A DNA stretch of 64,000 nucleotides from Limibacillus halophilus (GTDB taxonomy: Bacteria > Pseudomonadota > Alphaproteobacteria > Kiloniellales > CECT-8803), in assembly GCF_014191775.1 (NCBI RefSeq), contig NZ_JACHXA010000011.1, positions 1 through 64,000 on the forward strand, in the 5' to 3' direction. The position numbers and the translations under genes were made by a program. Positions 26,698 to 35,684 of the stretch are shown here, piece by piece. Every line of letters starts with the position of its first letter. Positions within the stretch are counted from its first letter, which is position 1. Under the pieces are notes generated by a model. It was given only the letters and a program-made list of their open reading frames with translations. It was not told the origin of the DNA and searched no databases.

Positions 26698-28644
26698 CTA
26701 CTTCAGCGTTGCAAAGGCGTATGCGATCACGTCGTCCAACGAGGTGAAACGCCGTCGTAGTATTTTGCCGAGTTGGGAAATCCCGGCCGGGGTCATGTGA
26801 CGGTGATCCAGAAAGTAGGCTTCGGCCTGTGCATTGGCGAGTTCGCAGGTTTCCAACGGACAGAACAGGGTGCTGCGCGATAGGTAGGGAAGCCCCGATT
26901 TCCTGGCCTTGGCGGCCAGGCGTCCGTTTTCCGCTGCGGACATGTCGGACACCTTGCCACCCGTTTTTCTGACCAGAGCTTCAACCGAGCCGAGCTGAAT
27001 AGCTGTCGGCATCACCCGAAAGGGCAGATAGGGAGGGGCGCCGACCAGCACCACCGGGACGCCCTTTTTCTGCAAAAGAAGCGCCCAATCGAGGTGGAAA
27101 TGATGGGTAGCATCCCGGTATGCACCCGTGACGAAAACCGTATCGATCTGGTCCTTGTGGGCAAGGATGAACGTCTCCGCCGCGCGGTACAGGAAGGCGC
27201 AATGCGCTTTCTCATTACGGACACAACCGTTTCCGGTAAACTGCAGAACCTCGACCTGATAAGCCTCCCGCAGCGCCCGCCAGAAATCCGCAGCCGTACT
27301 GTCGCCGACAACCATCGTGTAGCTTCGGCCCGGCGACACAGGATTGCAGGATTCGAATGCCACGCTGTAGTACCTCTTCCAGTCGTCGACCCTGAAATCC
27401 ATGTGGCATTCGGGAAATCTGATGCTCCTGCGGCGAAGACGGGAAATGTCCACGCGGTGCGCCTCCAAGGCCCGGGATTGCTCAGCAAGGCGGTCATAGA
27501 GCCCACCGCTTTGCCATAGGATTGCACACGCCACGGCAATCACGCCCGCAAAGCCGCCGAGTCCAGCCAGGAATCGCTTAGAGCCGGTGTTTGTTGCCAC
27601 GATACTCCGGGCTCTGAAGGGCTGCTCGATCCAATGGTGGATGCCCCACGCCGACAGCACCGACAGCAAGAACATCGCAAGGCCGTCCAGGAAAGGATTT
27701 GGCAGCAAGGACCATAGGCCGAAGAACACGATGACCGGAAAATGGATGAGATAGAGCGAGTAGGAAATTCGACCGATCCAACGCAATGGCCGATTGCCGA
27801 GTGGCATCCTGAGCACACTTGGATCGCCAGCGGCAATGATTAGAACCGCCCCCATCGCCGGCACCAGGGATGATAGCCCCGGGAAGCGCATTTCCACGCT
27901 GTAGCGCAGTGCCGCAAACAGAATGCTCCCCAACCCGCAAACCACCATGGCGTTCCTGATCACCACCGGAATCCGAATGGGTTGGCGCGAGAAGAAAACC
28001 AGCAAAGCGCCCGCAGCGAACTCGGCAGCGCGAAAGGGTGTAAGAAAGAAGACCGCCGAGGCGTCTCGGTCAAGCCAGTATTCGCTTAGGGCCAAGCTCC
28101 CCGCCGCTGCGGCAATCAAAAACGCCGACATGGCGGGGAGAAACCGGCGCCCAGCAAAAGCACCGCTTCCGGAAAGCAACACCAGAACCGCTGGCCAGAT
28201 TAGATAGAACTGCTCCTCGACACCCAGGGACCAGGTATGCAAAAGGGCGAGCCCGCCCGGCTCTTGCAAGTAATCCGTTTGGATCCAGAAAAAAATGTTC
28301 GACAGGCCCAAAAGGGCCCAAAGCGTTGCCAGAATATGATCGAGAAGCCGACCGCCGGACAGACTTAGAGCAGCCAAAAACAAGCTCACCGCAAGCGTAA
28401 AGAGCAGAGCCGGTCCAAGCCGCCTTAAGCGGCGAAGGTAGAAGGCGCGGAAGGTGAATGTTCCGGCGGAAATGTCGTCAATAATCAGCCGGGTGATCAG
28501 AAATCCGCTGATGACAAAGAAAACATCGACGCCGATGAAGCCGCCTGGAAGCAGTGAAACCTCCAGGTGGTAAAACACGATCAGAAGTACGGAAAGGCCG
28601 CGGAGCCCTTCAATATCCGGCCTGAATACACGCTCAGAGCGCAT
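26698..28644 (-). CDS. OatA-like membrane acyltransferase with SGNH domain
   Basis: Integral inner-membrane O-acyltransferase of 648 residues. The N-terminal acyltransferase-3 half has about ten membrane segments and starts RPDIEGLRGLSVLLIVFYH, with the catalytic-type His in that helix. The C-terminal extracytoplasmic SGNH hydrolase-like domain shows the nucleophile in VVGDSTAADFW and the Asp/His pair in FLDHRHMTPAG. Family members O-acetylate peptidoglycan, lipopolysaccharide O-antigen or exopolysaccharide. The target glycan here is unknown. A GGGGGG-type ribosome site precedes the ATG. Confidence 0.9.
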   Translation of the reverse strand: MRSERVFRPDIEGLRGLSVLLIVFYHLEVSLLPGGFIGVDVFFVISGFLITRLIIDDISAGTFTFRAFYLRRLRRLGPALLFTLAVSLFLAALSLSGGRLLDHILATLWALLGLSNIFFWIQTDYLQEPGGLALLHTWSLGVEEQFYLIWPAVLVLLSGSGAFAGRRFLPAMSAFLIAAAAGSLALSEYWLDRDASAVFFLTPFRAAEFAAGALLVFFSRQPIRIPVVIRNAMVVCGLGSILFAALRYSVEMRFPGLSSLVPAMGAVLIIAAGDPSVLRMPLGNRPLRWIGRISYSLYLIHFPVIVFFGLWSLLPNPFLDGLAMFLLSVLSAWGIHHWIEQPFRARSIVATNTGSKRFLAGLGGFAGVIAVACAILWQSGGLYDRLAEQSRALEAHRVDISRLRRRSIRFPECHMDFRVDDWKRYYSVAFESCNPVSPGRSYTMVVGDSTAADFWRALREAYQVEVLQFTGNGCVRNEKAHCAFLYRAAETFILAHKDQIDTVFVTGAYRDATHHFHLDWALLLQKKGVPVVLVGAPPYLPFRVMPTAIQLGSVEALVRKTGGKVSDMSAAENGRLAAKARKSGLPYLSRSTLFCPLETCELANAQAEAYFLDHRHMTPAGISQLGKILRRRFTSLDDVIAYAFATLK

Positions 28645-28720
28645 TCACCCCCCAGAGCCCCTTTTTTATGGGCTTTTATCTTCCCTGCATCACCGCACAG
28701 GTCGGTTCTCTTTTCCCAGA

Positions 28721-30346
28721 TTATGATTCGGACCGCAAACGCAACCGCAGTTCGAACTTCTGGATTTTACCCGTTGAGGTCTTGGGCAAAGGGCCAAAGA
28801 CCACATTGCGCGGTGCCTTGAAGCGCGCCATGCGTTCGCGGCAAAACGCGATCAGTTCCTCGGCATCGACCTCGGCGCCCGGGACCAATTCCACGAAGGC
28901 GCAGGGCGTCTCGCCCCATTTCTCATCGGGTTTCGCCACCACCGCAACCGCTGCCACCGCAACGTGCCGATAGAGCACGTTTTCGACCTCGATCGAGGAG
29001 ATGTTCTCGCCACCCGAAATGATGATGTCCTTCGAACGATCTTTCAGTTCGATATAGCCATCCGGATGCATGACGCCGAGATCACCGCTGTGGAACCACC
29101 CGCCAGCGAACGCTTCTTCCGTCGCCTCGGCGTTCTTCAGATATCCCTTCATCGTGATATTGCCGCGCAAGAAAACCTCGCCAATGGTCTCACCGTCGCG
29201 CGGCACCGGCTCAAGAGTTTGCGGATCCGCCACCATCAAGGCCTCCTGGACGGGATAGGTAACCCCTTGGCGTGATTTCAGCGCGGCCTGCTGGTCTAGC
29301 GGAAGGTCGTCCCAGCGTGGGTCCCACTCGCATACGACCGCCGGGCCGTAAACTTCCGTCAGACCATAGACATGCGTAACCTCCACACCGATCTGGGCCA
29401 TGCGCGCTAGAACGCTCGCCGGCGGCGGTGCGGCGGCGGTCATGAATTTGACCTTCTGATCGAATTCACGGCTCTCGTCGGGTCCAACGTTCACCAGCAT
29501 CTGCATGACGATCGGCGCACCGCACAGATGGGTTACGCCTTCCTCCGCCAAGGCCTTATAAATCAAGCCAGCTTCGACCCGCCGCAAGCAAACGTGGGTC
29601 CCGGCCTTGGCCGTGATGGTCCAAGGGAAACACCAGCCATTGCAATGAAACATCGGCAAGGTCCAGAGATAGACGGGGAACTGGGGCAAGGACCAAGTGA
29701 GCGCATTACCTACCGCATTGAGATAGGCACCGCGGTGGTGATAGACGACGCCCTTCGGATCACCGGTCGTGCCGGAAGTGTAATTGAGCGAGATGGCATC
29801 CCACTCGTCGACCGGCGGCTGCCAATCGAAGTGCGATTCGCCTTCCGACAGGAAACTCTCGTAATCCAGACTGCCCAACCGCTCACCGCCAGGCCCTTCG
29901 CTGTCCTCTACGTCGATCACCAGAATTGGCTGCGATACCTGCGCCAGCGCATCACGCATCAAGGGCGCGTATTCACTGTCTGTAATCAAGACCTTGGCTT
30001 CGCCATGCTTCAAGATGAAGGCGACGGAAGCCGCGTCGAGACGATAGTTGATAGCGTTGAGCACGGCGCCGGTCATGGGGACGCCCTGGTGCGCCTCGAA
30101 CATTTCCGGAATATTGGGCAAAAAGGCCGCTACGGTATCGCCCTTACCAATTCCTCGCTTGGTTAAAGCAGATGCAAGCCTACAGCAGCGCTCCTTTGTC
30201 TGCGTCCAAGTGTAGCGGCGGCGGCCATGCGCGACAGCCAAGCGGTCCGGAAAAACCTCGGCAGTCCTGAATAAAAAGCTTATTGGCGAAAGCGGGACAT
30301 AGTTTGCAGCATTGCTGCCAAGGCCGGATTCGTAAGCTGCGGTCAT
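28721..30346 (-). CDS. Acyl-CoA synthetase (AMP-binding), DmdB/fatty acyl-CoA ligase-like
   Basis: ANL-superfamily ligase of 541 residues that adenylates a carboxylic acid and transfers it to CoA. The phosphate-binding P-loop is YTSGTTGDPKGVVYHHRG. Adenylate-binding HVYGLTEVYGPAVVCEW and the hinge GWFHSGDLGVMHPDGYIELKD are followed by the catalytic lysine in KTSTGKIQKFELR. The pattern is close to medium/long-chain ligases that include 3-methylthiopropionyl-CoA ligase of DMSP breakdown, but no other DMSP gene is here. ATG 30346 has AGGAG at seven bases and is preferred to upstream starts. It is divergent from prpE. Confidence 0.88.
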   Translation of the reverse strand: MTAAYESGLGSNAANYVPLSPISFLFRTAEVFPDRLAVAHGRRRYTWTQTKERCCRLASALTKRGIGKGDTVAAFLPNIPEMFEAHQGVPMTGAVLNAINYRLDAASVAFILKHGEAKVLITDSEYAPLMRDALAQVSQPILVIDVEDSEGPGGERLGSLDYESFLSEGESHFDWQPPVDEWDAISLNYTSGTTGDPKGVVYHHRGAYLNAVGNALTWSLPQFPVYLWTLPMFHCNGWCFPWTITAKAGTHVCLRRVEAGLIYKALAEEGVTHLCGAPIVMQMLVNVGPDESREFDQKVKFMTAAAPPPASVLARMAQIGVEVTHVYGLTEVYGPAVVCEWDPRWDDLPLDQQAALKSRQGVTYPVQEALMVADPQTLEPVPRDGETIGEVFLRGNITMKGYLKNAEATEEAFAGGWFHSGDLGVMHPDGYIELKDRSKDIIISGGENISSIEVENVLYRHVAVAAVAVVAKPDEKWGETPCAFVELVPGAEVDAEELIAFCRERMARFKAPRNVVFGPLPKTSTGKIQKFELRLRLRSES

Positions 30347-30510
30347 AGACATTCTCCTGCAATCAACCCTAACTTTTAAAAGCCGTCCTTGCAGATGCAA
30401 TATAAAACTGCGGCAGGTCGGCGATTGCTCAACCCTTTCGCCGAAGGCCAGAGCGTCTTAGAGTCCTTAGGCAAAAGGATAAGAAACCTTAAGCGGGGAG
30501 GAAACGATTG

Positions 30511-32406
30511 ATGGCGAAGTACGACGCACTCTACAAGCGTTCCATCGACGATAAAGAAGGGTTTTGGGCCGAGGCCGCGGAAGCTCTGCATTGGGATCGA
30601 AAATGGGACAAGGTGCTCGACGATAGCAACGCGCCTTATAGTCGCTGGTTTGCCGGTGGCATGCTGAACACCTGCTACAACGCTCTTGATCGTCACGTTG
30701 AAAATGGTCGAGCCGATCAATTGGCTCTCATTCACGACTCGCCCCTGACCGAAAGCCAGCAGCGCTTCACTTACCGCGAACTGCGCGATGCCGTGGCGCG
30801 GTTTGCCGGTTTGCTGGCTAAGAACGGTGTGGCCAAAGGCGATCGCGTCATCATCTATATGCCGATGGTGCCCGAGGCGGCCATTGCCATGCTCGCCTGC
30901 GCGCGTCTTGGTGCCATTCACTCCGTGGTGTTCGGCGGATTTGCTTCCAACGAGTTGGCCACACGCATCAATGACGCCAAACCCAAGGCCATCGTGACAG
31001 CATCCTGCGGAATCGAGCCGGGCCGGGTGATTGCCTACAAGCCGCTGTTGGATGGTGCCATCGATCTGGCTGATCATAAGCCTTCATTCTGCGTAATCCT
31101 GCAACGCCCCCAATCGCCCGCGCCGCTTACCGCCGGACGCGATCTCGACTGGCAGGCGGCGATGGAGGACGTTTCACCGCACCCTTGCGTCAGCGTTGCA
31201 GCCACCGACCCGCTCTACATCCTCTATACTTCCGGCACCACCGGCCAGCCCAAAGGAATCGTGCGCGACAACGGCGGTCATGCTGTCGCCCTGCACTGGT
31301 CGATGAAAAATATCTATGACGTGGAGCCAGGCGAAGTTTATTGGGCGGCGTCGGATGTCGGATGGGTCGTCGGACATTCCTACATCGTCTACGCCCCGCT
31401 CTTGAACGGCAATACCACGGTCATGTACGAGGGCAAGCCGGTCGGCACGCCCGACGCCGGCGCCTTTTGGCGCGTCATCGCCGAACACAAGGTTACAACG
31501 CTTTTTACCGCACCGACGGCTTTTCGCGCCATTCGGCAACAGGACCCTGAAGGCAAACTGCTGGCCAACTATGATCTCACTCATTACCGCGCCCTGTTCC
31601 TGGCGGGAGAGCGCTGTGATCCGGACACGCTTGTATGGGCACAGGAGAAACTCAAGGTGCCGGTGATCGATCACTGGTGGCAAACCGAAACCGGTTGGTC
31701 GATTGCCGCCAATCCCATGGGCGTCGAGCCGTTACCTGTCAAACCCGGCTCGCCCACTGTGGCGGCCCCCGGATGGGATATTCGGGTTCTTGACGGAGAC
31801 GGACACGAGGTGGCGCCCGGCACCATTGGCGCCATCGTCTGCAAGCTGCCGCTTCCGCCTGCCAGCCTGCCGACGTTATGGCAAGCGCAGGATCGCTTCC
31901 ACGAAGCCTACCTCGCTGAATATCCCGGTTTCTATAAAACCGGTGATGCGGGGTACATCGACGAGGACGGCTATATCTTCGTTATGGCCCGGACTGACGA
32001 CATCATCAACGTCGCCGGACATCGCCTGTCCACAGGCGGCATGGAGGAAGTCCTGGCGAGCCATCCGGACGTCGCGGAGTGCGCTGTTATCGGCGTGGCT
32101 GACAGCTTGAAAGGACAGGTGCCGCTTGGGTTCGTGGTTTTGAATGCCGGCTGCCAGCGCGTGGATTCTGAAATTCAGGCGGAGCTGGTGAAGCTGGTGC
32201 GGGAAAAGATTGGCCCGGTAGCGGCTTTTAAGCTGGTCGCCGTGATCAAACGACTGCCCAAGACCCGTAGCGGAAAGATCCTGCGGCGCACCATGCGGCA
32301 GATCGCCGATGGCGAGAGCTTCAAGCCACCGGCAACCATCGACGATCCGGCCATTCTCGATGAAATAGCCGCGGCGCTTTCGGGCCTGGGCTACGCTCGC
32401 AGATAG
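30511..32406 (+). CDS. prpE: Propionyl-CoA synthetase
   Basis: Activates propionate (and less well acetate) to the CoA thioester, 631 residues. It has the typical PrpE opening KYDALYKRSIDDKEGFWAEAA, the P-loop YTSGTTGQPKGIVRDNGGHA, the substrate-pocket segment DHWWQTETGWSIAANP and the terminal catalytic KRLPKTRSGKILRRTMRQIA. ATG 30511 follows GGGGAGGAA. A TTG one codon earlier is possible. No methylcitrate-cycle genes are adjacent, so propionyl-CoA probably feeds pathways encoded elsewhere. Confidence 0.93.
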   Translation: MAKYDALYKRSIDDKEGFWAEAAEALHWDRKWDKVLDDSNAPYSRWFAGGMLNTCYNALDRHVENGRADQLALIHDSPLTESQQRFTYRELRDAVARFAGLLAKNGVAKGDRVIIYMPMVPEAAIAMLACARLGAIHSVVFGGFASNELATRINDAKPKAIVTASCGIEPGRVIAYKPLLDGAIDLADHKPSFCVILQRPQSPAPLTAGRDLDWQAAMEDVSPHPCVSVAATDPLYILYTSGTTGQPKGIVRDNGGHAVALHWSMKNIYDVEPGEVYWAASDVGWVVGHSYIVYAPLLNGNTTVMYEGKPVGTPDAGAFWRVIAEHKVTTLFTAPTAFRAIRQQDPEGKLLANYDLTHYRALFLAGERCDPDTLVWAQEKLKVPVIDHWWQTETGWSIAANPMGVEPLPVKPGSPTVAAPGWDIRVLDGDGHEVAPGTIGAIVCKLPLPPASLPTLWQAQDRFHEAYLAEYPGFYKTGDAGYIDEDGYIFVMARTDDIINVAGHRLSTGGMEEVLASHPDVAECAVIGVADSLKGQVPLGFVVLNAGCQRVDSEIQAELVKLVREKIGPVAAFKLVAVIKRLPKTRSGKILRRTMRQIADGESFKPPATIDDPAILDEIAAALSGLGYARR

Positions 32407-32509
32407 ATAACTTTGATCAAAGGTCGCCGCTTTGCCGGTCTGCCCTCTTGCAGCCCTCTCCCGGCACCGATAGAACCAGTAGCGACGAGTATGCTGGAGG
32501 GAGAAGAAT

Positions 32510-33286
32510 ATGCGTCTGAAAGATCAGGTTGCGGTCATCACCGGCGGCGCGGCCGGCATCGGTAAGGCCTGCGCCAAACGATTTGCCGAGGAAGGCGCCA
32601 AGGTCGTTCTGGCCGATGTCAACGTCGCCCGCGGCGAGGAAGCAGTCGAGGAGATTCAAGCTTCTGGCGGTGAAGCGCTGTTCGTGTCCTGCGATGTCGG
32701 CAGCAAAGCAGAGGTGGACAGCCTCATTGCCGCCACCGTGGCAGGCTACGGGCGCATCGACTGTGCCATCGCGAATGCCGGGATCGTCCATGCGGCGAGC
32801 TTTCTCGACCTGGACGAAGCCGACTTCGACCGCGTCTTGCGCGTCAACCTGAAAGGGGTTTTTCTCACCGGACAGGCCGCAGCCCGTCAGATGGTCAAGC
32901 AAGGCGGCGGTGGCACGATCATCAACATGTCGTCCGTGAACGCCGTCATGGCCATCCCAGCCATCACCCCTTACGTGGTCTCCAAGGGCGGCGTGATGCA
33001 GTTGACCAAGGTGATGGCCCTGTCCTTGACCGAGCACGATATACGCGTCAACGCGATCGGCCCGGGTTCCATCCGTACCGAGGTGTTCGAGCAGGTCGCA
33101 AACGATCCGGAAAAAATACGCGGCATTCTCTCGCGTACGCCAATGGGCCGCGTCGGTGAGCCTGAAGAAATCGCTAGCGTGGCGCTTTTCCTGGCCAGCA
33201 AGGATTCGAGCTATATAACCGGCCAGACGATCTATCCGGACGGCGGACGGATGGCCTTGAATTACACCGTACCGGTCAAGGCCTGA
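32510..33286 (+). CDS. SDR family oxidoreductase
   Basis: Classical short-chain dehydrogenase/reductase of 258 residues. The cofactor motif is ITGGAAGIGKAC (TGxxxGxG), with NAG in IANAGIVHA, the catalytic Ser in NMSSVNAV and YxxxK in YVVSKGG. The aspartate after beta-2 (LADVN) points to NAD(H) preference. The C-terminus ITGQTIYPDGGRMALNYTV is typical of alcohol or 3-oxoacyl substrates. Located 103 bases after prpE, it may share its promoter. The substrate is not determinable. Confidence 0.9.
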   Translation: MRLKDQVAVITGGAAGIGKACAKRFAEEGAKVVLADVNVARGEEAVEEIQASGGEALFVSCDVGSKAEVDSLIAATVAGYGRIDCAIANAGIVHAASFLDLDEADFDRVLRVNLKGVFLTGQAAARQMVKQGGGGTIINMSSVNAVMAIPAITPYVVSKGGVMQLTKVMALSLTEHDIRVNAIGPGSIRTEVFEQVANDPEKIRGILSRTPMGRVGEPEEIASVALFLASKDSSYITGQTIYPDGGRMALNYTVPVKA

Positions 33287-33389
33287 CGTCAAAACCTGAA
33301 CACACCCCGCCGCCGCGTATTGCCGATGAACCAAAGGCTACACGGCGACGGGAAGCGCTTGATCAACCCGCTTTTTGACGCCAGGGATC

Positions 33390-33423
33390 AAAAAAGCCGT
33401 CGGAACCTAATGTTCCAAACGGC
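33390..33423 (-). terminator. Terminator overlapping the YdcH-like stop codon
   Basis: On the minus strand GCCGT(TT)GGAAC, loop ATTAG, GTTCC(G)ACGGC and then TTTTTT. The outer and inner 5-bp stems are separated by a small internal bulge. The TAG stop of the small protein (33407-33409) lies within the loop, so termination and the end of translation overlap. Confidence 0.8.
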
Positions 33424-33571
33424 TGATCTCGTCTTTTAACTGAAGCTTTTTCTTCTTAAGCTCCGCGATTCTGACATCGTCAGGATGCGGGCGTTGGTTC
33501 TCGGTATTAATTCGACGTTCCAGGGTGGAGTGCTTTTCGCGAAGAGCCTGCACGTGCTCTGGATTAACCAT
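33407..33571 (-). CDS. YdcH-like DUF465 mini-protein, copy 1
   Basis: A 54-residue protein, almost wholly one charged coiled-coil hairpin, with the family pattern LREKHSTLERRI then IAELKKKKLQLKDEISRLEH. DUF465/YdcH proteins are widespread in proteobacteria and have no established function. ATG 33571 has a perfect AGGAGG upstream, so the frame to 33607 is not used. It sits between an SDR gene and ubiX. A paralogue lies 1.3 kb away at 34852. Confidence 0.88.
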   Translation of the reverse strand: MVNPEHVQALREKHSTLERRINTENQRPHPDDVRIAELKKKKLQLKDEISRLEH

Positions 33572-33678
33572 GCTTGAGCCTCCTTTGCTAATTGCTACTT
33601 TATGCACTTGGTATCGTAGCGCCTTTGGTTCAAGTTTGTGAAGGCACTCGCCGTGCAGTGCGGCAAAGGAAATTTCAT

Positions 33679-34272
33679 ATGGCCGAACAACAGCGCCTCA
33701 TCGTAGGCATCTCGGGCGCCAGCGGCGTGATCTACGGCATACGCTTGCTGGAAATCCTGAAGCCCTTGCCGGTGGAGACCCATCTCGTGATGAGCCGCTC
33801 CGCCGAAGTGACGCTGGCGTACGAAACGGACCGGAAAGTTGCTGCCGTCCGTGCCCTAGCCGATGCCGTGCACGGTGCGGAGGACATGGGTGCGGCCATT
33901 TCCAGCGGCTCCTATAAGACCTTGGGGATGGTGGTCGCGCCCTGCTCCGTCAAATCTCTGGCCGAGATTGCCAGCGGCGTAACCACGACATTGTTGACGC
34001 GCGCCGCCGACGTCGTGCTGAAAGAACGCCGCCGTCTCGTCTTGATGGTACGGGAAACGCCTCTTCATGCCGGTCACCTGAAGAACATGCTGGCGGCTAC
34101 CGAGATGGGCGCCATCATTGCGCCGCCGGTTCCCGCTTTCTATGCGCGACCGGGTAATCTTGAAGAGATGGTTGATCAAACGCTGGGACGCGTTCTTGAC
34201 CTCTTCGACCTCGATTCAGGCACCGTTGCGCGCTGGCAGGGGCAGGGCAAGCGGCGGCCCGGCAAGTCCTGA
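33679..34272 (+). CDS. ubiX: Flavin prenyltransferase UbiX
   Basis: Makes prenylated FMN, the cofactor of UbiD-type decarboxylases in ubiquinone synthesis, 197 residues. The flavodoxin-like start is LIVGISGASGVIYGIRLLE, followed by VVAPCSVKSLAEIASG and the C-terminal PVPAFYARPGNLEEMVDQTLGR with its conserved tyrosine/arginine. The open frame begins at 33592, but the conserved start and AAAGGA site point to 33679. No ubiD is in the window. It converges on a TIGR02444 gene. Confidence 0.93.
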   Translation: MAEQQRLIVGISGASGVIYGIRLLEILKPLPVETHLVMSRSAEVTLAYETDRKVAAVRALADAVHGAEDMGAAISSGSYKTLGMVVAPCSVKSLAEIASGVTTTLLTRAADVVLKERRRLVLMVRETPLHAGHLKNMLAATEMGAIIAPPVPAFYARPGNLEEMVDQTLGRVLDLFDLDSGTVARWQGQGKRRPGKS

Positions 34273-34301
34273 TGGCGCCGACGAGTCGACGCGAGCCGAT
34301 A

Positions 34302-34778
34302 TTACCCAAGCGATTGAAGCAACGGATCAAGGTTCACCGTAGGACAAGCCGAGAATTCCAGGTACTGCCGCAAATTGGCCTCGGCTAACGTGAGCCAACT
34401 GCAATCCGCGACCGATACATCAAGTGGCAGCACTGCGTGGAGTTGATCTTGCTGCAATCGTTCTGCTTCAAGCTCCTGCCGCTTGATCGCGGCCCGGAAG
34501 CGGGTTACCTGTTCATCGACTTCCCGGGTCTTCAGCCAGCGCCGCAGTTCGCGCAAGGGCAAAACCACATGCCGCCGCCAAGGTGATGAAAGCCCGTCCA
34601 ATCGTTCCAGGTCTTCCTGCGACAAGCGGCGACCATTGCGCGCCGCCCAACAGCAGAAAAGCAGCAAGTTCACGTCCAGGCCATATTTGTCCTGCAATGC
34701 CAAACAAGCCTCTGCAACGCCGGGTTTGGCGTAAGTCTCAAGGGAGAAGCTCCAAAATGGGTTGTTCGTTTGTCGCAT
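34302..34778 (-). CDS. TIGR02444 family protein
   Basis: Protein of 158 residues matching a proteobacterial family known only as TIGR02444. Diagnostic parts are NPFWSFSLETY at the start, DVNLLLFCCWAARNGRRLS and SPWRRHVVLPLRELRRWLK. It is predicted all-helical and soluble. The ATG at 34778 directly precedes the conserved NPFW motif. An extra 18 codons upstream are open but look unconserved. It is divergent from the second YdcH-like gene. Function unknown. Confidence 0.8.
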   Translation of the reverse strand: MRQTNNPFWSFSLETYAKPGVAEACLALQDKYGLDVNLLLFCCWAARNGRRLSQEDLERLDGLSSPWRRHVVLPLRELRRWLKTREVDEQVTRFRAAIKRQELEAERLQQDQLHAVLPLDVSVADCSWLTLAEANLRQYLEFSACPTVNLDPLLQSLG

Positions 34779-34851
34779 CAGTGCCGGTTGGACTCCAATC
34801 CGCTGCTGGCCTCGTCTATAATGGCAACCCAATCAGTCAACGGGTCAAGGC

Positions 34852-35061
34852 ATGGTAGAATCACAAGAGCAGGAGATCATCAGACAACGGCTCCTGGAAC
34901 TGGAAACCGAGCATCGTGACCTCGATGACGTCATTGAGCGCCTCTCCGATAACTCGGTGGTAGATCAGATTCAGATTCGGAGGCTGAAAAAGAGAAAGCT
35001 GCAACTCAAGGACCAGATTTCCCGGCTGCAATCTCGCCTTTATCCAAACATCATTGCCTGA
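34852..35061 (+). CDS. YdcH-like DUF465 mini-protein, copy 2
   Basis: Coiled-coil mini-protein of 69 residues. It shares with copy 1 the C-terminal pattern RRLKKRKLQLKDQISRLQ, preceded by a distinct N-terminal half (LLELETEHRDLDDVIERL). It stands upstream of purE on the same strand. The ribosome site is poor (CAAGGCATG). Two divergent paralogues this close suggest either old duplication or different partners. Function unknown. Confidence 0.82.
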   Translation: MVESQEQEIIRQRLLELETEHRDLDDVIERLSDNSVVDQIQIRRLKKRKLQLKDQISRLQSRLYPNIIA

Positions 35062-35152
35062 TGGAACCCCGAATGCTTCTGCAACGACTTGCCAGGATTG
35101 GCGCGACTCCCAATAATCCGCGCTCACTCCGTTACCTTTGGGGGAACGAACG

Positions 35153-35653
35153 ATGAGCGATCAGCAAGCCCTGGTGGGCGTTATCATGGGCAGCCAATCG
35201 GACTGGGCGATCATGACCCATGCCTGCGAGACCTTGACGGCGCTGGGTATCGCCCACGAAACCCGTATCGTATCCGCCCACCGGACACCTGATCGCCTGG
35301 TAAGCTACGCGACTTCCGCACGCGAACGAGGTTTGAAGGTCGTGATCGCCGGCGCCGGGGGTGCGGCGCATCTGCCCGGTATGACGGCGGCGATGACTCC
35401 CTTGCCGGTTTTTGGTGTGCCTATCGAGAGCAAAAGCTTGAAGGGCCTGGATTCCCTTTTGTCCATTGTCCAGATGCCTGGTGGCGTTCCGGTCGGTACG
35501 GTGGCGATCGGAAAAGCCGGTGCCATCAATGCGGCCCTCCTAGCCGCGGCGGTTATCGCGTTGGAAGACAAGGCCGTCAGCGAAGCTCTGGATGCTTGGC
35601 GAGCCCGGCAGACAGCCGCCGTCGCCGAACAACCCAGCGACGGCACAGCCTGA
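35153..35653 (+). CDS. purE: N5-CAIR mutase PurE
   Basis: Converts N5-carboxyaminoimidazole ribonucleotide to CAIR in purine synthesis, 166 residues. The active-site loop [14 protein letters not shown] is at the start, then [14 protein letters not shown] and [18 protein letters not shown], all characteristic of class I PurE. ATG 35153 follows GGGGGAACGA. The TTG five codons upstream is less likely. purK follows after 31 bases with its own GAGAGGAAG site. Confidence 0.97.
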   Translation: MSDQQALVGVIMGSQSDWAIMTHACETLTALGIAHETRIVSAHRTPDRLVSYATSARERGLKVVIAGAGGAAHLPGMTAAMTPLPVFGVPIESKSLKGLDSLLSIVQMPGGVPVGTVAIGKAGAINAALLAAAVIALEDKAVSEALDAWRARQTAAVAEQPSDGTA

Positions 35654-35684
35654 TATTTACGATGAGAGAGGAAGATTCCAGCAG

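Noticed and set aside
28645-28690. AGCCC...GGGCT hairpin with T runs between the acyltransferase and acyl-CoA synthetase genes
   Set aside because: The T run lies in the loop and on the plus-strand side, while both genes are on the minus strand. It is not a convincing terminator.
32417-33334. 305-codon minus-strand frame
   Set aside because: Antisense to the SDR gene, histidine/glycine-rich and without a recognisable domain.
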